NCBI GenBank assembly: GCA_037954235.1
Contig: JBBMOA010000004.1
Coordinates: forward strand, 6,835,001 to 6,899,000
Source of the DNA: Aulostomus chinensis
Taxonomy: Eukaryota > Chordata > Actinopteri > Syngnathiformes > Aulostomidae
Direction of reading: 5' to 3'
Length of the DNA: 64,000 nucleotides
A model generated the notes under the pieces. The model had not been told where the DNA came from and searched no databases. It was given only the letters and a program-made list of their open reading frames with translations. This document shows, in pieces, positions 61,499 to 64,000 of the stretch. The first letter of the stretch is position 1; every line of letters starts with the position of its first letter. The position numbers and the translations under genes were made by a program.

Positions 61499-62374
61499 TT
61501 GAAAAAGCAAAGGCAGTCATTCAGAATTCAGAAGAAGTCATTCTCTCTGCTGCCAAAACAAAAATCTGACTGAAGTCATATTCCTTCAGGCATCGCCCAA
61601 AACCCCGACGCTCGAGGAATTCACGGCATCCACACATCTGCTTCTCCTCCCCAAAACACGTGTGAAGACGAGTGAAACAAACACAAATAAAGCAGTTTTC
61701 TGTGTTCTCTCGCTGAAGTGGTGGACCAGGAAAGCAGAGACGTAGTGAACGACTGTTGAGTTACACGAAGCCCTCCAGCTTCAGCTGAAGAAAGTGAGAT
61801 GAGGAATGAAAACACAGGGCACATCACCTCCTCACGCTGATGAATGAATGATGAGTACCTGTACTAAATAGCTGTGTATTTACACCAGGTACATCAAACA
61901 GAAGTACTACACTGTTGTGTTTCTATCCACAACCAGAGGTACACCCAATATTGTAACCTCTAGTTTTGTTGGGGTTTTTTCAGCCCAAAATAAATGCAAA
62001 CATATGTTCACTGTTAGTTTTACATGACAGATACGTAGTACTGCCTAGTACTACAGCCTGTATCAGCTACCTCGGGGGGGGCTACACGATACTGAGCAGT
62101 ATAACCCTCACCTTCGATATTTCGGCAGCTTTTTCTGTACTGAACGCTAAGGATGTGTGAAGAGAAAACTCAGAGGAGAAGAAAATCCAAACAGTGAACC
62201 AAAAGAGGCTTACAAGCTTGGATGACCTCACTGAGGAGGACAGTCCTCCAGAGCTCAGGGGGAGCTACCTTTCTCCTCAGTCCCTTGACTATAGAATTCA
62301 CAGTGAAGCAGCACCAAGTCGGACCGCAGTGAGACGAGCCTGAATGACAGCAGCAGCTCCCGAAGGTGGCTCAC

Positions 62375-62523
62375 CTGCAGCAGAGCAGCAGCCAGGTAGA
62401 CAGACATGAAGATGGGCGTCAGGGTGGTATGGCCGCTGTTCATCAGGTGAATGGTATAGAGGAATATCAGGTGACCAGGGAGCACCAGAAGGAGGAGCAC
62501 CTGAGCAGATCGGTGATTGGCTC
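62375..62523 (-). CDS. slc41a2: solute carrier family 41 member 2, penultimate coding exon
   Basis: This exon is 149 bp: two bases completing a Gly codon split with the previous exon, then 49 codons. It reads ANHRSAQVLLLLVLPGHLIF, then LYTIHLMNSGHTTLTPIFMS and VYLAAALLQ. Two hydrophobic stretches (VLLLLVLPGHLIFLYTIHL and IFMSVYLAAALLQ, the latter running into the next exon) are transmembrane helices of the second MgtE-like domain. PGHLIFLYTIHLM.SGHT is a strongly conserved SLC41 segment. On the minus strand the acceptor is TTTTCTCAG and the donor CAG|GTGAGC. Frame and phase agree with both neighbouring exons. Confidence 0.94.
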
Positions 62524-63390
62524 CTGAGAAAATGCAAACAGAGAAGTATTACAGCAGAACCGGAGCCCCGCGTTTCATCGACCATCCAGCGTTGTGGCGA
62601 TATGATGACATCAGAACACTCTTGTTTTGCCAGGTTGTTTGTGTGCAGCAGCTATTTCAACTATGTTTCTCACCATCATGGTTGTGGTTGTTTACTGAAT
62701 CTAAAAATAGCGTCATAGAAGCGTTAGCGAAGCGTCACAGGCGTCCTCTATGAGTTAACCCCATTTTCCCAAACATATGAGAAGCCAAAGCGTAGCAGGC
62801 CTTCCTCTGGCGGCCTGAAATAAAACTACAACAGATCAGGAAGTGACATCATCCGTGGACCAGCATGTCAACACTTGAGGACATTTGTAGGAGAATCTAA
62901 GCTTCAACTCATGCCAGGCTGCCATGTTTAGCCAGCAGGGCTCCTCGCTGAAGTCCTGGCTCATTAAAACCTACTGCAGTACAGTGGCCAGCAATGAGGT
63001 CCCTACTAAAGTACCAATCATCACACAGTCTGAATGGCTTGATTCTTCTTTTTTATCAGCTATATTTTCTAAATTTGTTTGTTTGCTGTGACCAGTAACT
63101 CGTACCAAAGTCTTCACTATCAACATGCACCGCCTGATTGAGCCACCCACTGTGAGGCCCAGGATTCAGAGTCCCTCTGGTTTTAATTACACACCTCTAA
63201 CGAGGAATTAGCAGTGCTGCAGCAGAAGGAACCCAGCTGAGAACCACTCCGTCAAACTGTAAACGCTGTTTACAGGCTGGTTGTGCTGCTGACAACGTTT
63301 CCATTGGTAACTGCGGCGACGTGGAAACTCTGGGTCGATGAATGACGCCTGAACACTGAAGGTGCGCTGGCAGCCTGAAGGTTTACTGAC
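62524..63390 (-). other. slc41a2: slc41a2 intron (867 bp)
   Basis: This is a phase 1 intron with a GTCAGT donor (complement of 63385-63390) and a CTCAG acceptor. Nothing else was recognised inside it. Confidence 0.88.
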
Positions 63391-63522
63391 CTGTGCCACA
63401 GAAGGTGCGGCAGGGGTAGTAGCAGCCGCGGGCCTCATCAGGAACCTCCCCAGGAGCACAGTGGAAATGCAGGTGAGTGGAGATCCTGCTGGACTGAATA
63501 GCCACCAGGTTACCACCGATAC
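63391..63522 (-). CDS. slc41a2: solute carrier family 41 member 2, antepenultimate coding exon
   Basis: This exon is 132 bp: two bases completing a Gly, 43 codons, and one base carried to the next exon. It reads IGGNLVAIQSSRISTHLHFH, then CAPGEVPDEARGCYYPCRTF and CGT. The GIGGNLVAIQ.SRIST.LH stretch is a hallmark of the second MgtE-like cation-channel domain of SLC41 transporters, and PGE.PDE..GCYYP.RTF is typical of the SLC41 family. The acceptor on the minus strand is TTCCCACGCAG. The exon before it, at higher coordinates, was not found in the remaining 478 bases, so the gene continues beyond the window. Confidence 0.94.
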
Positions 63523-64000
63523 CTGCGTGGGAAAAGCACAGCGACCTTATGGAGCAGAGGTGGAGCGTCAATTGCGGCACAGGCGGAACTGTTGTTCTGA
63601 GGCTTCTATGATGGACACAGCTGCAGATCATCCAGGGAACACGTGGGTCATTCTAGACCAGGGGGAGGTTCTGGGTCTACTTGTGTCCTTCGCCTGATAA
63701 GTAACGAGCTCGATATCAGCAATGCTCGGTCCGATCCTTCCCAGTCATTCGACCACGCAGGGTTGTGCACAACCCCATGTTCTCCCTGTGCACCAGGCGT
63801 GAGCGGCAATACTGAGCCTCTGTGAGGCCTTGGTCCTGTCCTGGGGGGTAGCAGTGACCTCTGAGGCAGCAACCAAATTAGTGTTCTAAAATTAGACTTT
63901 TTTAATCTCTTTTACATTCCATATTGTTGATTCCATGTAACTGAATCACCTTTTTTATACAAAAAGGATCCAAAGGAGTCGTCAGTCTCCGTTAGCTTCA
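63523..64000 (-). other. slc41a2: slc41a2 intron, continues past the window end
   Basis: No exon was recognised. The sequence is unassigned. Confidence 0.8.

Larger units (their letters stand above)
57411..62374 (-). other. slc41a2: slc41a2 last intron (5.0 kb)
   Basis: The intron is bounded by a GTGAGC donor at 62374 and a CAG acceptor at 57411, phase 0. It contains a CA array (58202-58244), a 10-bp minisatellite (58381-58556) and a 33-bp minisatellite (60474-60673). No further exon is needed, because the protein is continuous across it. Open frames of 150-259 codons on the plus strand arise mainly from the 10-bp array and chance. Confidence 0.88.

Overview
This is vertebrate nuclear DNA, most likely from a ray-finned (teleost) fish. 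Coding sequence is sparse, in short exons with GT..AG introns. Long (CA)n/(TG)n arrays are very frequent, tRNA-derived SINE copies and a decayed Tc1-like transposase are present, and there are no prokaryotic operons. Two genes can be recognised from exon translations, and they lie tail to tail.

(1) chst11, plus strand. Three coding exons (23755-23840, 38178-38407, 38532-39156) encode all but the N-terminus of a Golgi chondroitin 4-O-sulfotransferase. They join in frame (phases 0 and 2), with both PAPS-binding motifs intact. The first coding exon (cytoplasmic tail and membrane anchor) was not found and probably lies upstream, so bases 1-23754 read as the 3' part of a large first intron. Intron 2 spans 14.3 kb; intron 3 is only 124 bp.

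(2) slc41a2, minus strand. The last three coding exons (63391-63522, 62375-62523, 57225-57410) encode the end of the second MgtE-like domain and the C-terminus of a magnesium transporter; the rest of the gene continues beyond base 64000. I recall CHST11 and SLC41A2 as convergent neighbours on human 12q23, which supports both calls. The products act independently, one in glycosaminoglycan sulfation in the Golgi and one in Mg2+ transport.

Layout: 1-23.7 kb, chst11 intron 1 with a 1.35-kb higher-order minisatellite (6.8-8.1 kb), a SINE (10.3 kb) and many dinucleotide arrays. 23.8-38.2 kb, intron 2 with a 270-bp mixed TG array, a small CpG-dense patch (about 24.95 kb) and a Tc1-like remnant (37.3-37.7 kb). 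39.2-57.2 kb, the convergent intergenic region and 3' UTRs, with a 43-bp minisatellite of about 43 copies (46-47.8 kb), a SINE (53.3-53.5 kb), a 28-bp minisatellite (53.7-54.2 kb) and a foldback locus (54.3-54.6 kb). 57.2-64 kb, slc41a2 exons and introns with 10-bp and 33-bp minisatellites.

I see no new gene system. The most unusual content is the tandem-repeat architecture: 49/127-bp higher-order units, a dimeric 28-bp array, a 43-bp array with variant domains, and the inverted-repeat locus. All homology statements come from recall of the families, not from a search.
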